Below, one piece after another: positions 18,227 to 25,838 of a stretch of 39,799 bases of DNA; within the stretch, counting starts at the first letter, position 1; each line of letters opens with the position of its first letter. This DNA is from Alkalibacillus haloalkaliphilus C5 (GTDB lineage: Bacteria; Bacillota; Bacilli; Bacillales; Alkalibacillaceae). The DNA lies in assembly GCF_000269905.1 (NCBI RefSeq), contig NZ_AKIF01000004.1:1-39799 (forward strand), read 5' to 3'. Both the position numbers and the translations under genes were made by a program. The notes beneath the pieces were generated by a model. It worked only from the letters and a program-made list of their open reading frames with translations, ran no database searches and was not told the DNA's origin.

Positions 18227-18613
18227 ATGCCGGATCATAAAGTGAAGCCACCGCTTTTATTTATTGCGCAAAACTCTGAAAATAATCCTTCTGCCAAAGC
18301 ACAATCACACTTTTATAGTAACAATGAAGATGTAGTAGACATTGAGCCTAAAGAGGAAGAAAAAGAAGAAAGTGTTTCATCTAAACGAAGAAAGTTTCAA
18401 GATATGTCAGTTGAAGAGAGATTAAGATATATGGTTGATATGCCTAGCATTCTTCCAAAAATGAAATGCGAAGTTCAAACTGACAATAATAAATATATTG
18501 GGACAATTGAGAAGTGTGATGAAGACATATTAATGTTACGAACGGTGGATCAAGGTTTTCGCGTGAAAATTAAACGAGGAGATATCGTAGACGTACAGTT
18601 AGTAGGTTTTTAG
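18227..18613 (+). CDS. cotO: Spore coat protein CotO-like
   Basis: A 128-aa protein whose second half (about residues 60-128: ERLRYMVDMP, ILPKMKCEVQT, YIGTIEKCDEDILMLR) matches the conserved end of CotO. The middle is a very acidic, low-complexity stretch. It is much shorter than B. subtilis CotO (about 227 aa), lacking most of the variable centre. CotO controls assembly of the outer coat and lies beside fabI and the cotZ cluster in B. subtilis. ATG 18227 follows AGAGGAG. A sigma-K promoter upstream supports late mother-cell expression. Confidence 0.85.
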   Translation: MPDHKVKPPLLFIAQNSENNPSAKAQSHFYSNNEDVVDIEPKEEEKEESVSSKRRKFQDMSVEERLRYMVDMPSILPKMKCEVQTDNNKYIGTIEKCDEDILMLRTVDQGFRVKIKRGDIVDVQLVGF

Positions 18614-18622
18614 TTTAAAGAA

Positions 18623-18660
18623 GGTAACTAGGGTGAAAGCGCCTAGTTACCTTTCTTTTT
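18623..18660 (+). terminator. Terminator of cotO
   Basis: A 10-bp perfect stem GGTAACTAGG/CCTAGTTACC (18623-18632 with 18642-18651), then TTTCTTTTTT. Confidence 0.9.
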
Positions 18661-18697
18661 TAGGCAAAACTTAAAAGATGATTTTATTTCAGACTAA

Positions 18698-18731
18698 AAA
18701 CGAGCCTGCTATTAATATAGCAGACTCGTTT
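18698..18731 (-). terminator. Terminator of the cotZ-like gene
   Basis: A 15-nt inverted repeat (18698-18712 with 18717-18731, one mismatch), followed on the minus strand by TTTTTAG. Confidence 0.85.
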
Positions 18732-18747
18732 AATGTGCGCGGTAATA

Positions 18748-19209
18748 TTAAAGGGCGTTAATAGCCGGTAAACAAGTTACGTGGCAGAAGCATTCTAAAT
18801 CAACTGTAATGCAAATACCTGTTGCGCGTAGGTTGGCGGTTTTTTGCTTAGTTGGATCCGGTGCGCCTGTATGCGAGTCAGAAGGGTCGCGTAATAACTC
18901 TAACGTTGCACAGTTATCGTCGTCGATGCTGTTAACACGGAAATAGAAGGTGTCTAGAACAGTTCTTTGTTGGTCGTTGCGGACACCATACCCTTTAAAT
19001 GGATCACATTTGCAGTATAGTAATACTGGTACTGTATCTAAACTGTTGGGTGCAGTCGTGTCACCTCGTAAATCTTGAATTGACTGTTCACAACTAATAT
19101 CGCAATCGTCATCAACAATATCATCTTGTGCATCAACGATCTGGCGTAGAATATCGGCTACGCAGTTAGTATCCTCATCTTCAATACGACGCTTATCTCG
19201 ACAAGTCAT
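18748..19209 (-). CDS. cotZ: Spore coat/crust protein, CotY/CotZ family
   Basis: A 153-aa cysteine-rich protein. The family core is visible: an N-terminal Cys segment (DDDCDISCEQS), DTVPVLLYCKCDPFKGYG, TFYFRVNSIDDDNCATLELL and the C-terminal VDLECFCHVTCL. Disulfide-linked CotY/CotZ layers form the outermost crust of the spore. I start at ATG 19209, seven bases after AAAGGAG; a TTG two codons earlier is less likely. A sigma-K promoter lies about 50 nt upstream. Only one member of this family is present here, where B. subtilis has cotV-W-X-Y-Z. The protein is richer in Asp than B. subtilis CotZ. Confidence 0.9.
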   Translation of the reverse strand: MTCRDKRRIEDEDTNCVADILRQIVDAQDDIVDDDCDISCEQSIQDLRGDTTAPNSLDTVPVLLYCKCDPFKGYGVRNDQQRTVLDTFYFRVNSIDDDNCATLELLRDPSDSHTGAPDPTKQKTANLRATGICITVDLECFCHVTCLPAINAL

Positions 19210-19256
19210 AAGCAAACTCCTTTCTTATTGGTCAATATTGACTCTTGTTACGATAA

Positions 19257-19283
19257 TAATGTATGCATTTTACCTATATAGGT
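19257..19283 (-). promoter_or_regulatory. Sigma-K promoter of the cotZ-like gene
   Basis: On the minus strand AC (19283-19282), 16 nt, CATACATTA (19265-19257), an exact sigma-K -10 match. Confidence 0.8.
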
Positions 19284-19416
19284 GTGGGCATTCGCCAAAA
19301 AAGTTTTGAAGGTTAAATTAAAGGATTTGGGAATTATAGGGCACCAACCTATGCTAATTTTAAAGTACTGAATATACTAGTTAACGAAACGCCTAACACT
19401 TAAAGGAGTGAAAAGC

Positions 19417-19635
19417 ATGTCCGATTCTAAAAAAGAAATCCACGTACAGGACTTAATTATTAAAGCTGACAATGTTCATTTCGAGCCCCCTGAAAGAGAA
19501 TCTCATCCATGGTTTGGTCCTCGTATGATGGATGAAGAGCCTCGTCATGAGGAAATGATGGCTGAAGATGTCGAAATGAAAGATGACGACCAAGACGATG
19601 GTGAAGAGAGACGTCCACCATTTTTCTGGATCTAA
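19417..19635 (+). CDS. Unrecognised small acidic protein, 72 aa
   Basis: Begins MSDSKKEIHVQDLIIKADNV, then HFEPP, HPWFGPRMMDEE, a run rich in Met, Asp and Glu, and ends RRPPFFWI. There is no signal peptide or membrane segment. ATG 19417 is set by AAAGGAG eight bases upstream. It has its own terminator and lies divergent to the cotZ-like gene. I do not recognise the family; the location suggests a small spore-associated protein, but no clear sigma-K or sigma-E promoter was found, so this is inference only. Confidence 0.65.
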   Translation: MSDSKKEIHVQDLIIKADNVHFEPPERESHPWFGPRMMDEEPRHEEMMAEDVEMKDDDQDDGEERRPPFFWI

Positions 19636-19644
19636 TTGGTATGT

Positions 19645-19676
19645 AGGAACTCGGGTTTAGTCCGAGTTCCTTTTTT
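19645..19676 (+). terminator. Terminator after the 72-aa gene
   Basis: A 10-bp perfect stem (19645-19654 with 19662-19671) with six T. Confidence 0.9.
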
Positions 19677-19781
19677 ATAGGACTCCATTCTTGATAAAGC
19701 ACAAAATGAGACAATTTTTTTATAAAAAAATTATATAACGCACAAAGATAGACAAATTTTTTGAAAAAGGTGTGATAATCT

Positions 19782-19973
19782 ATGCCTGACCGATTCATTC
19801 TCCTAATGAACCATTTGAAACAACTGACTAAGCAATTAAACCAATCGCCCCAACAAAAATATGACAAACAGACGAGTGAATTTTATAAATGGGAGAAAAT
19901 GTTAGATAGTGATGCGCAAAAGATTGAAAAATGGATGGCAGACTTAGAGAAGAAAATCGACAAACCGAAGTAA
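19782..19973 (+). CDS. Unrecognised small helical protein, 63 aa
   Basis: Starts MPDRFILLMNHLKQLTKQL and ends in a charged helix (IEKWMADLEKKIDKPK). It is probably all helical and perhaps a short coiled coil; there is no membrane segment. The start follows AAAAAGGTGTG. It lies 64 nt before the next small gene in the same direction. I do not recognise it. The good ribosome binding site and lack of any competing frame support it as a gene. Confidence 0.55.
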   Translation: MPDRFILLMNHLKQLTKQLNQSPQQKYDKQTSEFYKWEKMLDSDAQKIEKWMADLEKKIDKPK

Positions 19974-20037
19974 CCTTAAACGAATAAGTATAAGTAGAAA
20001 CGGGAATAGGATTAATATAAAGAAGGAGGTTGATCAT

Positions 20038-20352
20038 ATGGGATACATTTTGCCAGTTGATCAACATCAATATAGTCAATACCACAGACGAGTAGCTGGT
20101 GAAACGAAGTCTCCATTCGTAATCGAAAGACCATTTCGTGTAGAATTAGAGACGAGGCGTAAACATCCGTTCGAATATGCTGAAGAAAGAAAAAGGATGA
20201 GCTTACGTTATAACAATCAAAACGGTCCTAAAAATGGTAAACAAGCAGAAATTGAACAGCTTTATACACCAGGATCCATTGTAAATCGTTCAGCTGAGAG
20301 AAATTTTTCTAAAATAACAGGAAAAGGTCAATACTTTAGCGAAAGCATTTAA
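20038..20352 (+). CDS. Unrecognised 104-aa basic protein
   Basis: Starts MGYILPVDQHQYSQYHRR and is rich in Arg, Tyr and Gln with several ERPF/RKHPFEYAEERK stretches; no membrane segment, signal or cysteine. ATG 20038 follows AAGGAGGTTGATC, a very strong site. It looks like one of the conserved short Bacillaceae proteins of unknown function, but I cannot name the family. It may share a transcript with the 63-aa gene upstream and the hydrolase gene 34 nt downstream. Confidence 0.7.
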   Translation: MGYILPVDQHQYSQYHRRVAGETKSPFVIERPFRVELETRRKHPFEYAEERKRMSLRYNNQNGPKNGKQAEIEQLYTPGSIVNRSAERNFSKITGKGQYFSESI

Positions 20353-20386
20353 ACAAGATAGTCCGCTAAAGAAAGGATTCTAGTCT

Positions 20387-21282
20387 ATGAAAATGAATCA
20401 ATTAAATAATAATTGTTACTACTTCTCAAGCTCCGTCAATGTTGGTTATGTGCATGAAGGGAATAATGGACTGCTCATTGATGCTGCCATTGATCAATCG
20501 GCCATTAGAAAAGTTGTGCGTCAATTAGAAGAAGCAGAATTACCGATCACCCATTTATTTATTACACATGCACATGCAGATCATTATGGCGGAGCTGCTT
20601 ATTTAAAAAAACATTACAATGTCAAAGTTATGGCACCTAAATTAGAAGCGGCGATCGTTGAGAATCCGATCATTGAACCGATTTATATGTTTCAAGGTAA
20701 TACACCAGTTGGAGAGCTTAGAAATAAGTTTTTAGAAGGGCCTCCAGTTGAAGTGGATTTAGTAGTCGATGAAGGTGAACAGGAAATAGACGGGTTTCAT
20801 ATAGAGTTCATTTCAACTCCAGGACATAGCTATCACCAACTTGCGCTTGCAACAAACGGCATATTGTTTGCTGCTGATAGTTATTTTGGTAAAAAAGAAT
20901 TAGACAAGCATAAAATCCCGTATATCACGTGTGCCAAAGACACAATTGAGAGTCTAGAAAAAATTAAAGATAAAGTTTATGATGGTGCTGTACCAGGCAT
21001 GGGCCTTATGAAGAAGACTTTAAAAATACTATTCAGTATAATATTGAATATCACCAAAACATTTTAAGTTCAGTAAAGGAAATGCTTGATCGATCGGCAC
21101 ATGGTTTATCTCATGAAGATATCGTGTCGTTTATGTGTGCTCGATATGATGTTAAAGCCGATCAGCTCTCAATGTTTATGCTGTTTAGGACAGCTGTATC
21201 TGCTTACGTACGAGCATTAGTTGAGGAGAATAAAGCTGAGTTTGAAATTGAAAATTTTCGCGTCATGATCAAACCGATTTAA
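20387..21282 (+). pseudogene. Metallo-beta-lactamase-fold hydrolase (YobT-like), one-base frameshift
   Basis: The N-terminal part (20387 to about 20997) carries the zinc site THAHADHYGG and the later FISTPGHSYHQ motif. It then reaches VPG and leaves frame. The remaining part reads HGPYEEDFKNTIQYNIEYHQ from 20998 in another frame and continues to the stop at 21282. Joining VPG to HGPYEED restores the family's PGHG metal motif, so one base is missing at about 20996-20998. The restored product would be near 298 aa. As written, the protein would lose the last metal-ligand motif and its C-terminal helices. Whether this is decay or a sequencing error cannot be told here; the downstream part is otherwise clean. 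Confidence 0.88.
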
Positions 21283-21638
21283 AAGTACCTGGTTAGTTTA
21301 ACGGTTTCCGTTCAAAGGTGCACATAGACAGAAACACATACTATTTCACACGTGAATTCATATGCGAATTCACGTGTTTTATTTTGCTGATATATTAAGA
21401 AGTTATAGGGTTTTGATATAATCACATTTCACATAGCTATTATGAAGGTTTGAAGTAAATGTTTTAGAGGTTATGAATAGGTGTTGTGTTTGTCATGTGT
21501 TACTTTAACAACAGGAGCAGTCATATGTGGCTTGCTTCTGTTTAAATTTTCATCAACTATTGAGCACTAAGTGGAAAATGTATATTTATTTTTTCGTAGG
21601 TAAAGGTAATCCTTAAAAACAGTTTAGGGTGATGTGAA
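21283..21638 (+). other. Spacer with a terminator and a possible small transcript
   Basis: This 356-nt spacer holds the hydrolase terminator (21348-21380), an extended -10 promoter TGATATAAT (21414-21422), and about 90 nt further on an AACAGGAGCA/TGCTTCTGTT hairpin (about 21510-21543) followed by TAAATTTTC. A short RNA or a long leader for the next gene is possible. I see no protein gene. Confidence 0.4.
21348..21382 (+). terminator. Terminator after the hydrolase gene
   Basis: A 12-bp perfect stem ACACGTGAATTC/GAATTCACGTGT (21348-21359 with 21366-21377) and TTTTATTTT. Confidence 0.88.
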
Positions 21639-22202
21639 TTGAAGAAAGTTATTTTACTTGTAATGCTTATTTTTAGTATGCTTTGTGGATTGAACATTGA
21701 CGCAGCTTCTGCAAATTCAATCCATGAGGTTAGACCTTTAGAGGAAACATATCCTGAATATGGATATAAAACTGTTGAAGAAGCTGTAAATGAATTTGAA
21801 CAGCATTTTAACCAAAGTATTAAACTACCTCTTAGGATACCACCTATAAAATTTACGCATCATTTTGGAAGGTTTAATGATTTAGATGGGGATATAAATG
21901 ATTCTTTTGAGTTGATATATATAAATAGTCAATCGCCTGAAAATCAATATGAAATAGCTGTTAGACCTCTTGAACACAAAATTCCAATCGAAGATAAGCG
22001 TGTCGTTGAGGTGTTTACTTTAAAGAATGGAAATGAAGCTAAACTTATTAACATCTCTGACTCGTTTGAAGCTCTCGTTTTTGAGAGAGATCATTGGCAA
22101 TACAAGCTTAGTATAAATAAAAAAATATCTGATAAGGTCTCTTCTGAAATGTTAGTAGAGATTGCAAATTCCATTGATTATCCAAGTGAAAAGAAAAAGT
22201 AA
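21639..22202 (+). CDS. Unrecognised secreted protein, 187 aa
   Basis: A typical Sec signal peptide (MKKVILLVMLIFSMLCGLN, cleavage probably after ASA near residue 25) is followed by a soluble domain of about 160 residues with KFTHHFGRFND, ELIYINSQ, YEIAVRPLEHK and a C-terminal helix. The layout recalls DUF4367-like extracellular domains, but the match is by impression only. The start is TTG 21639, a few bases after AGGGTGATG. It stands alone with its own terminator. Confidence 0.65.
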   Translation: MKKVILLVMLIFSMLCGLNIDAASANSIHEVRPLEETYPEYGYKTVEEAVNEFEQHFNQSIKLPLRIPPIKFTHHFGRFNDLDGDINDSFELIYINSQSPENQYEIAVRPLEHKIPIEDKRVVEVFTLKNGNEAKLINISDSFEALVFERDHWQYKLSINKKISDKVSSEMLVEIANSIDYPSEKKK

Positions 22203-22229
22203 CAGATGAAGAGGGAAAATCAAGATAAA

Positions 22230-22260
22230 GGGACTTAGAAGTAATTCTAAGCCCTTTTTT
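22230..22260 (+). terminator. Terminator of the secreted-protein gene
   Basis: A stem GGGACTTAGAA/TTCTAAGCCC (22230-22240 with 22245-22254, one internal mismatch) and six T. Confidence 0.85.
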
Positions 22261-22388
22261 AATAGGCTCTCTAATGTGTTTCTAGTGAGAATTCTTTTGC
22301 TAAATGGATTACAATTTAACGTTTTGCAACTCACAACGGAACCCGTTACGATTAGTTAATGAAAAATTATATTGTTCTGTACGAAAGT

Positions 22389-23078
22389 CTAGTAAGGCAT
22401 GACATAAAGCCCTTTTTCTTGTGTCCACTCAGCATACATAATGTCTTGAATGGTTAACCCTTGTTGTTCGACTTCTTTTTCAATATCCTCTAAATTCCAT
22501 GATATTTCTTTTAAGTTTTCTTCAACAATTTCACCGTCAGAAATGATTGATATTGGTAGTTCAACGCTTTTCGGAGTTTGATTTAAGATTTCATTTGTTG
22601 GTAATTGGTGAATAAACTTTTTAAGGACATTGACTGTACCGTTTGTTTCAAGCACTGCATACTCAACTTCTTGGATTGAAAAGACGTTTTTGTCTCTTAA
22701 TAAATGCATAAATTGGTTCATATCAAGTTTTGATTTTTTTAATAAATCTTTTTGAATTTCTCCTCGACGAATAATTAGAGATGGTGAACCTTCAAGAGGC
22801 TTTCGTGATTTTCTGAATTTATTAGTAATTGTTTCTATTGTGTATAATAATACTCCCCACAAAGTTACAGCGAACAAGATCATACTAATACCAATTTCTT
22901 TATCATAAAGGGCATTACCAATTAATTCACCTAGAATAATGGCTGCAATAAAATCAAAAGGAGTTATTTGTGTAATTTGTGACTTACCTAGCACTTTAGT
23001 TAATGCAAATAAGGCGGCAAACCCTACGATTGTTTCCATAGTAATTCGAACAAATTCCATTGGTTCAGTGCCCACCAC
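22389..23078 (-). CDS. DUF421 membrane protein (YetF/YrbG-like)
   Basis: A 229-aa protein with three N-terminal membrane segments (about residues 13-30, 40-56 and 63-84) and a cytoplasmic two-part DUF421 domain: SPSLIIRRGEIQKDLLKKSKL, then the helical LLRDKNVFSIQEVEYAVLETNG block. The family occurs in several copies in spore-formers; role unclear, with links to spore and germination physiology reported. The start is GTG 23078, five bases after AAGGGGG. Its promoter region is shared with the 29-aa peptide gene on the other strand. Confidence 0.88.
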   Translation of the reverse strand: MVGTEPMEFVRITMETIVGFAALFALTKVLGKSQITQITPFDFIAAIILGELIGNALYDKEIGISMILFAVTLWGVLLYTIETITNKFRKSRKPLEGSPSLIIRRGEIQKDLLKKSKLDMNQFMHLLRDKNVFSIQEVEYAVLETNGTVNVLKKFIHQLPTNEILNQTPKSVELPISIISDGEIVEENLKEISWNLEDIEKEVEQQGLTIQDIMYAEWTQEKGLYVMPY

Positions 23079-23232
23079 AAAATCCCCCTTTATTAATTGT
23101 CATGCATTATTATTTGTGGGCTGCGCTTTTTCATTCATTTAAGCGAAAGTAAATTTTAGTTCGTTAGTATATATTTTTTAACTCAACTCAACCTATAACT
23201 AATGGCACCAATAGAGAAAGGGGGAAGTGGCT

Positions 23233-23322
23233 GTGAATATGCAAGGGAAAATGACGTTAATATTAGTCCTTGTTGGGTCTGGACTTGCTATTTTTTGGCT
23301 AGGATATCATTTACTCATTTGA
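23233..23322 (+). CDS. 29-aa single-span membrane peptide
   Basis: A very short frame from GTG 23233 to TGA 23322, reading (M)NMQGKMTLILVLVGSGLA then IFWLGYHLLI. It has a few polar N-terminal residues and one continuous hydrophobic helix. GGGGG (23220-23224) lies eight bases before the GTG, and a terminator follows 14 nt after the stop. The alternative start ATG 23239 is further from the ribosome binding site. Divergent to the DUF421 gene. The single strong site, the helix and the terminator make a real mini-gene likely; the function is unknown. Confidence 0.55.
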   Translation: MNMQGKMTLILVLVGSGLAIFWLGYHLLI

Positions 23323-23335
23323 TTATAAAAAAAAT

Positions 23336-23361
23336 AAAACCGCCAATTAAGGCGGTTTTAA
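23336..23361. terminator. Bidirectional terminator between the membrane peptide and yjcF
   Basis: AAAACCGCC/GGCGGTTTT (about 23337-23345 with 23352-23360) around a 6-nt loop, T-rich on both sides. Confidence 0.85.
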
Positions 23362-23790
23362 TTATAAGTCTTTTACCATTGTCACGTGTGGAATCCCAGC
23401 ATCCATAAACTCATCAGATACTGTTTCGTAGCCGAGTTTTTTATAAAAATCTTCTGCGTAAGTTTGTGCGTTTAGCTTCGATTTCGTGTAGCCTTTAGAG
23501 CGAATGACATCTTCCATGACTAAAATGATGTCTCGTCCAAATCCGTTGCCTCGTTCTTCATCTAATACAGCAATTCGTTCCAACTTGCCAAATTCATCGA
23601 CAAAACGTAGCCTGCTTGCTGCAACGGGGCGTCTTTCTAACGTGTAGCCTACAAAATGAATGGCATGATCGTCATGCTCATCTATTTCTTCTTCTAGTGG
23701 TACGTTTTGCTCCTCAACGAAGACGACTTTACGAATGTCGAAGGCTTCGTCTTTTTGTCTTTTCGTTTCTACTTCTTGCACATTCAGCAT
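23362..23790 (-). CDS. yjcF: GNAT-family acetyltransferase YjcF
   Basis: A 142-aa GNAT protein with FVEEQNVPLEEEIDEHDDHA, typical of the YjcF/ElaA-like group, and the acetyl-CoA motif RIAVLDEERGNGFGRDII. KLNAQTYAEDFYKKLGYE is the C-terminal motif. ATG 23790 follows AAGGAG. It is the last gene of a minus-strand block with the yjcG-like gene (6-nt gap), the order known from B. subtilis yjcF-yjcG-yjcH. The acetyl acceptor is unknown. Confidence 0.88.
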   Translation of the reverse strand: MLNVQEVETKRQKDEAFDIRKVVFVEEQNVPLEEEIDEHDDHAIHFVGYTLERRPVAASRLRFVDEFGKLERIAVLDEERGNGFGRDIILVMEDVIRSKGYTKSKLNAQTYAEDFYKKLGYETVSDEFMDAGIPHVTMVKDL

Positions 23791-23796
23791 GAATAA

Positions 23797-24318
23797 TTAC
23801 TCCTTAGCAAACTTAAATGTTTCATGTACAGTCCAGCTACCGTCATCTAGTTGGTAAAGTAACTGGAAGCGGTCAACTGTATCTTTTAAATCAAATTGTG
23901 AAAGTCTCAAGCTACCGTATACGTCAGAATGTTCATCTTCTGATAGCTCCTGACTGATTGTAATGTGCGGCACGAACTTATGCTGACGCTCTTGAGGGAA
24001 CGGTTTCTCATGCATTTTGTTACTTAAATAAGTTAGCTCTTCATTGTCTTCTACTTTTAAATAAACAGTGTGAGTAATTGGACTGAATGAACTTACACGG
24101 TTAATTTCGATATCAAAAGGGTCCATTTCATCTGCAAGCTTTTGACAAGCATCTTCCACCTGTTTAATTTCACCTTCTGTTGCTTGAAAATGTTCCTTTA
24201 ACGTAATATGCGGTGGAATTAGTGAGTAACGCGGGTCATATCTCATCCTGTAAGAGTTTGCTACATCTTGTATGTGTTTTGATGGAAATATTGCAATTCC
24301 ATAAGTCACTGGTGTCAT
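23797..24318 (-). CDS. yjcG: 2H phosphodiesterase YjcG (2'-5' RNA ligase-like)
   Basis: A 173-aa 2H phosphoesterase. The two HxT signatures are H37-I-T39 (PPHITLKEH) and H118-I-T120 (VPHITISQEL), which place both catalytic histidines. Such proteins act on cyclic phosphodiesters at RNA ends; the physiological substrate of YjcG is not known. ATG 24318 lies after GGAGGGA. A TATAAT -10 is visible near 24382-24387 on the minus strand. It forms a block with yjcF. Confidence 0.9.
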   Translation of the reverse strand: MTPVTYGIAIFPSKHIQDVANSYRMRYDPRYSLIPPHITLKEHFQATEGEIKQVEDACQKLADEMDPFDIEINRVSSFSPITHTVYLKVEDNEELTYLSNKMHEKPFPQERQHKFVPHITISQELSEDEHSDVYGSLRLSQFDLKDTVDRFQLLYQLDDGSWTVHETFKFAKE

Positions 24319-24427
24319 GAATAAATCCCTCCATATTTCAAATAAGTATTTTCCGATAAAACTGATTAACGAAGTATAGATTATATTATAACAGAAAAAC
24401 CTTGGAAAAATCGCCCCTATATTGTGC

Positions 24428-25153
24428 CTATTTTCCGAAAATATTTTCGATTGCGTTTGGTAAGTCTTTCTGCCATTGTTTCCAAGTATGTTTTCCTTCT
24501 AACTCTTTATAAGTATAGTCGGAAACACGCTCTTCTAAAAGGTTGTTCATTTCACGGTTTGGATTTAAGAAATCATCGATGTCACCATATGTCGTTTCAA
24601 CTTCTTCTTCATCTAAACCAATCGTATGATAAATAGACATCGTTTCAATCTCATCTGTTTCTTTAATGAGCCTTTCGACACGCTCATCGTAATAAGGTGA
24701 CTGCATTATGACTTTGCCGAAAGTGTTCGGATATTTTAATGCTGTCATAAGCGACACCGTCCCGCCTAAAGAGTCCCCCATTAAAGCTCGGCATGATTTA
24801 ACATGATAACTCGGCAATTCTTTATCTAAAACAGGAACAACTTCAAAGCGTAAAAACTTTATATAATCTTCCTGTTTTTCGCTTTCTGGATGATATTTGT
24901 GCCAACGATCGTCACGATCTTTATAATGGATGCCACAAAAAATGGTGTTCTCAATTTTGCCTTCTTTATGCAACTTGTCACTCACGCGAGCTAACCGTCC
25001 AAGTTGATAATAATCATCACCATCTTGCACGATGCATAAGTGGTACTTGTAAAGTGTTGAATAATTTTCAGGTCGGTAAATATTAATGGTGAATGTTTCA
25101 TTCATATATTCACTTTCGATTTCTCGTTCAACCATTGAACCGTCTCTAGCCAA
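24428..25153 (-). CDS. yjcH: Alpha/beta-hydrolase esterase YjcH (enterochelin esterase-like)
   Basis: A 241-aa esterase D/Fes-type hydrolase. The nucleophile elbow is ALMGDSLGGT with S128; the likely catalytic His is in GKHTWKQWQKDLP near the C terminus. CIVQDGDDYYQLGRL is the characteristic first block. No signal peptide is seen, so it is cytoplasmic. The start is TTG 25153, seven bases after GGAGGT. An extended -10 (TGGTAAAAT) lies upstream. Its neighbours on the same strand complete the yjcH-yjcG-yjcF set, with 109 nt separating it from yjcG. Confidence 0.85.
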   Translation of the reverse strand: MARDGSMVEREIESEYMNETFTINIYRPENYSTLYKYHLCIVQDGDDYYQLGRLARVSDKLHKEGKIENTIFCGIHYKDRDDRWHKYHPESEKQEDYIKFLRFEVVPVLDKELPSYHVKSCRALMGDSLGGTVSLMTALKYPNTFGKVIMQSPYYDERVERLIKETDEIETMSIYHTIGLDEEEVETTYGDIDDFLNPNREMNNLLEERVSDYTYKELEGKHTWKQWQKDLPNAIENIFGK

Positions 25154-25225
25154 GTTGGATACCTCCAGTTGTAGTTGGTTTTGTTTTATTTTACCACATA
25201 AAAATAAAATCGCGAATTTTACGAT

Positions 25226-25253
25226 TTGTCCAACTCCTTGCGCGTGGTATAAT
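25226..25253 (+). promoter_or_regulatory. Promoter of the yutG-thiolase operon
   Basis: TTGTCC (25226-25231), 16 nt, TATAAT (25248-25253) with an extended TGG before it. An AAATCG/CGATTT inverted repeat lies just upstream (about 25208-25227), between the divergent yjcH and yutG starts. Confidence 0.65.
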
Positions 25254-25275
25254 TAGGAAAAGGAGGAGGAGAAGG

Positions 25276-25836
25276 ATGACGACTTATTCGAACCACATTC
25301 GTAGCAAAGAAGTAGAAAATGCAGCTCGAGAATGTTTAGAAAAACGTGGCGTATCTATTTCTAGTATTGCAGAAATTGTTTATCAAATGCAAAAACCTTA
25401 CAATGAATCGTTAACTTTTGAATATTGCGTAGAAAGTGTTAATCGTGTATTAGAAAAACGAGAGATTCAACATGCATTGTTAGTCGGAGTCGAATTAGAT
25501 CAATTGGCTGAAAAAGGCCAACTATCTGAACCTCTACAATCATTAGTTGCTCAAGATGAAGGGCTTTTCGGTGTTGACGAAACGATTGCCTTCGGAGCGG
25601 CGTTAGGATATGGAAGTATCTCAGTTACGACATTTGGGCATTTAGATAAAGAGAAAATCGGGATTATAAAGGAACTAGACACTAAAGAAGGTGGACAGTG
25701 CCATACTTTTCTAGATGATATGGTTGGCAGTATTGCCGCTAATGCATCTAGCCGTATTGCGCATCGGTTGCGTGATATGGAAGATGGCTTAAGTGATCAT
25801 GAAATTGAAATGCGCGATCAAGAGGAGAGATATTAA
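25276..25836 (+). CDS. YutG-like phosphatidylglycerophosphatase A family protein
   Basis: A 186-aa protein of the PgpA family as seen in Bacilli (YutG). Family blocks: ECLEKRGVSISSIAEIVYQMQ, LVGVELDQLAEKGQLSEPL, DEGLFGVDETIAFGAALGYG and GQCHTFLDDMVGSIAANASSR. No clear multi-span membrane topology is seen, unlike E. coli PgpA. The phosphatase function is inferred from the family. ATG 25276 follows AGGAGGAGGAGAAGG. It is linked to the thiolase gene by a 2-nt gap. Confidence 0.82.
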   Translation: MTTYSNHIRSKEVENAARECLEKRGVSISSIAEIVYQMQKPYNESLTFEYCVESVNRVLEKREIQHALLVGVELDQLAEKGQLSEPLQSLVAQDEGLFGVDETIAFGAALGYGSISVTTFGHLDKEKIGIIKELDTKEGGQCHTFLDDMVGSIAANASSRIAHRLRDMEDGLSDHEIEMRDQEERY

Positions 25837-25838
25837 AT

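Noticed and set aside
23202-23408. A 68-aa plus-strand frame over 23202-23408
   Set aside because: It overlaps the terminator and the end of yjcF, has no ribosome binding site and its composition is unlike a protein; the 29-aa frame at 23233 is better supported.
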